Source of the DNA: Candidatus Cellulosilyticum pullistercoris
Lineage (GTDB): Bacteria; Bacillota; Clostridia; Lachnospirales; Cellulosilyticaceae
DNA: 7,140 bases
Assembly: GCA_018883705.1 (NCBI GenBank)
Contig: JAHLFQ010000015.1
Span: 1 to 7,140 of the forward strand
Direction of reading: 5' to 3'
Position numbers and translations under genes: made by a program. The notes below the pieces were generated by a model. It did no database searches. It had not been told where the DNA came from and worked only from the letters and a program-made list of their open reading frames with translations. Within the stretch, counting starts at the first letter, position 1. Each line of letters opens with the position of its first letter. This document shows, piece by piece, positions 5,711 to 7,140 of the stretch.

Positions 5711-6580
5711 CTACTGAGCTTTATTACCCCATTTTGCTGTATACCACTCTGGTTTTTGGAACGCACTAAAGTCATAGTCACTTCCTTCAATAACATTTTT
5801 AAAATCCTCTGATTCTACTACATCAATAATGTCTTTTACAAATTGTGCATCTTTGTCTTTTGTTTGTACTGCAATGATATTTTTCATCTCTTCAGCTAAA
5901 GTTTCTGTATAAATAGCTGAACTTAAATCCATGCCTGCTGCAAGTGCAAAGTTTCCTGGTACAGCTGCTAAATCTGCACTATCTAGTGTTCTTGGAAGTT
6001 GTGCTGCTTCTACACCTGTTACGACAAGATTAAGTGGGTTACTTGTAATATCCTTTTCACTAAAAGCAGTAACATCTACTGTTTCATCAATTGTAAGAAG
6101 TCCAGCATTTTGCACCTCTTTTAAAGCACGTCTTAAATTTGTAACATCATTAGGTACAGTTAGAGTCGCACCTTCTTCTACTTCACTTAAATCTTTATAT
6201 TTATTTGAATAAATACCAAGCCCAGCAGTAGGTACATTGATAAGCTTAGTTAATTCTAAGTTATGTTCTGTTTTAAAGTTCTCAAAGTAAACTTCATGTT
6301 GGAACAGGTTTGCATCAATTTCTCCTTTACTTAATGCTAAGTTAGGTTGAACATAGTCACTAAACTCAATAACTTCTATAGTATACCCTTTAGCTTCAAG
6401 GGAAGGTTTAAGTGCATATTTAACCATATCTGCATAAGGCCCTGGGCAGGTTCCAAACTTAATCGTTTTCTTTTCTTGTGTGTTATCTGTCCCAGCAGTA
6501 CTTACGTTACTTCCACAGCCTACTAATAAACTAAACCCTAATGCCACTAGACTTAATTTACCTAATAAATTTCTTTTCAT
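5711..6580 (-). CDS. metQ: Methionine ABC transporter substrate-binding lipoprotein MetQ
   Basis: This 289-residue protein of the NlpA/MetQ lipoprotein family would capture methionine outside the membrane and deliver it to the MetNI permease. The signal peptide is MKRNLLGKLSLVALGFSLLVG, with lipobox LVGC and the lipidated cysteine at C22, followed by a polar linker. The mature part begins KKTIKFGTCPGPYADM. It has the family motifs DYVQPNLALSKGEIDANLFQH (75-95), VPNDVTNLRRAL (142-153), EAAQLPR (191-197) and VPGNFALAAG (207-216). It ends in KPEWYTAKW. AGGAGAG eight bases before the ATG supports the start. It lies 53 bases downstream of metI in the same direction and is closed by a terminator, giving the common order metN-metI-metQ. 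The related substrate D-methionine, or another small amino acid, cannot be excluded from sequence alone. Confidence 0.95.
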   Translation of the reverse strand: MKRNLLGKLSLVALGFSLLVGCGSNVSTAGTDNTQEKKTIKFGTCPGPYADMVKYALKPSLEAKGYTIEVIEFSDYVQPNLALSKGEIDANLFQHEVYFENFKTEHNLELTKLINVPTAGLGIYSNKYKDLSEVEEGATLTVPNDVTNLRRALKEVQNAGLLTIDETVDVTAFSEKDITSNPLNLVVTGVEAAQLPRTLDSADLAAVPGNFALAAGMDLSSAIYTETLAEEMKNIIAVQTKDKDAQFVKDIIDVVESEDFKNVIEGSDYDFSAFQKPEWYTAKWGNKAQ

Positions 6581-6633
6581 TCTTATCTCTCCTATCTTAT
6601 ATGTATTATTAATAAACTCTGATTCTATACGAT

Positions 6634-7140
6634 TTATTTCTTGGTTATACGTACTGCTATTTTTTCACCAATAAGCTGAATAAGCTGAACAGCTATGACT
6701 AAGATAATAACAGTGATAATAAGCACATCTGTTTGATAACGTTGGTAGCCATATCGTATTGCTAAGTCTCCAATACCACCTCCACCAACAGTCCCTGCCA
6801 TAGATGAGTACCCAATCATACTAATAATCGTTACTGTAATCGCCCTAATAATCCCTGGCAGAGCTTCTACTAAAAGTACATCCCAAATAATATCTTTGAC
6901 ACTTGCCCCCATTGCTAAGGAAGCTTCTATTACCCCCTTGTCAATTTCGGCAAAGGCACCTTCTACTAGTCTTGCTAAAAAGGCAATGGCTGCTACAGTC
7001 AGAGGCACAGTTACTGCCTTAGCTCCAATTGTTGTATGTAATAAGAACTCTGTAAAAGGATACAGTAGTACTAGTAGAATAATAAACGGAATAGAACGAA
7101 TGACATTGATAACAAAACCAGAAATAGCGTTTATTACCTT
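6634..7140 (-). CDS. metI: Methionine ABC transporter permease MetI (partial, 5' end off-window)
   Basis: The 168 C-terminal residues of the permease are visible, with the frame open to the right edge; the GTG at 7006-7008 is internal (Val), not a start. The visible part begins KVINAISGFVINVIRSIPFIILLVLL, a motif of MetI proteins. It then has VPLTVAAIAFLARLVEGAFAEIDKG and the EAA loop that docks on the ATPase (EASLAMGASVKDIIWDVLLVEALPG, at about 72-96 of the fragment). YSSMAGTVGGGGIGDLAIRYGYQRYQTDV follows, which is highly specific to methionine permeases. It is a BPD-type inner-membrane protein of normally about 215-220 residues, so about 50 N-terminal residues are missing. It is the gene before metQ in one operon; metN is expected further right. 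Confidence 0.95.
   Translation of the reverse strand, partial: KVINAISGFVINVIRSIPFIILLVLLYPFTEFLLHTTIGAKAVTVPLTVAAIAFLARLVEGAFAEIDKGVIEASLAMGASVKDIIWDVLLVEALPGIIRAITVTIISMIGYSSMAGTVGGGGIGDLAIRYGYQRYQTDVLIITVIILVIAVQLIQLIGEKIAVRITKK

Noticed and set aside
5594..5812. Plus-strand reading frame over the metQ terminator and the metQ 3' end
   Set aside because: It reads through a clear terminator hairpin and opposite conserved metQ codons, so it is a shadow.
5931..6212. Plus-strand reading frame inside metQ
   Set aside because: It lies opposite well-conserved MetQ motifs and has no ribosome site; low-complexity Ser/Ala composition is typical of an antisense shadow.
6480..6674. Plus-strand reading frame over the metQ start and metI end
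   Set aside because: It lies opposite the MetQ signal peptide and MetI C-terminus, with no ribosome site.
7006..7008. GTG as start of metI
   Set aside because: The frame continues upstream with the conserved MetI motif NVIRSIPFIILL to the window edge, so this is an internal valine.

Overview
This AT-rich window reads as chromosomal DNA of a low-GC Bacillota, most likely Clostridia. The evidence is AGGAGG-type Shine-Dalgarno sites, A/T-ending codons, Rho-independent terminators, a DUF4179-type anti-sigma gene and a methionine ABC transporter with a Gram-positive lipobox. I cannot name the species. There is no transposase, integrase, CRISPR array, rRNA or tRNA that I can see. Most genes are on the minus strand; only two small genes, at 685-1307, are on the plus strand.

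Left part (1-1391). A TetR/AcrR regulator of the DhaS-like type runs off the left edge. A long intergenic region follows, holding a strong stem-loop terminator, a possible remnant of a lost gene and several overlapping dyads. Two small plus-strand membrane-protein genes come next. The first is an unrecognised protein with two membrane segments. The second has one membrane segment and a soluble domain resembling the SmpA/BLIP-like fold. Both are preceded by nearly the same AAATAG(T/C)TATTTTAT leader element.

Middle (1392-3150). A damaged ECF sigma/anti-sigma locus. The sigma gene keeps only region 4 (the -35-binding helix-turn-helix), and region 2 is absent. It overlaps the start of a membrane-anchored DUF4179-type anti-sigma gene. 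That gene is split by a single extra base near 1800, so its C-terminal 135 residues lie in another frame. The two lesions together suggest a cell-envelope signalling system in decay.

Right part (3151-7140). A MATE-family efflux pump has a terminator hairpin that includes its own stop codon. It follows a tRNA t6A dehydratase gene (tcdA). The intergenic region between them holds a nested inverted repeat. Last comes the 3' part of a methionine uptake operon: metI (5' end off-window), then the lipoprotein gene metQ, closed by a clear terminator. The ATPase gene metN and any SAM-responsive leader would be to the right of this window.

The strongest candidates for a second look are the broken sigma/anti-sigma locus and the pair of small membrane genes with the shared leader. 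I do not see convincing evidence for a wholly new multi-gene system.
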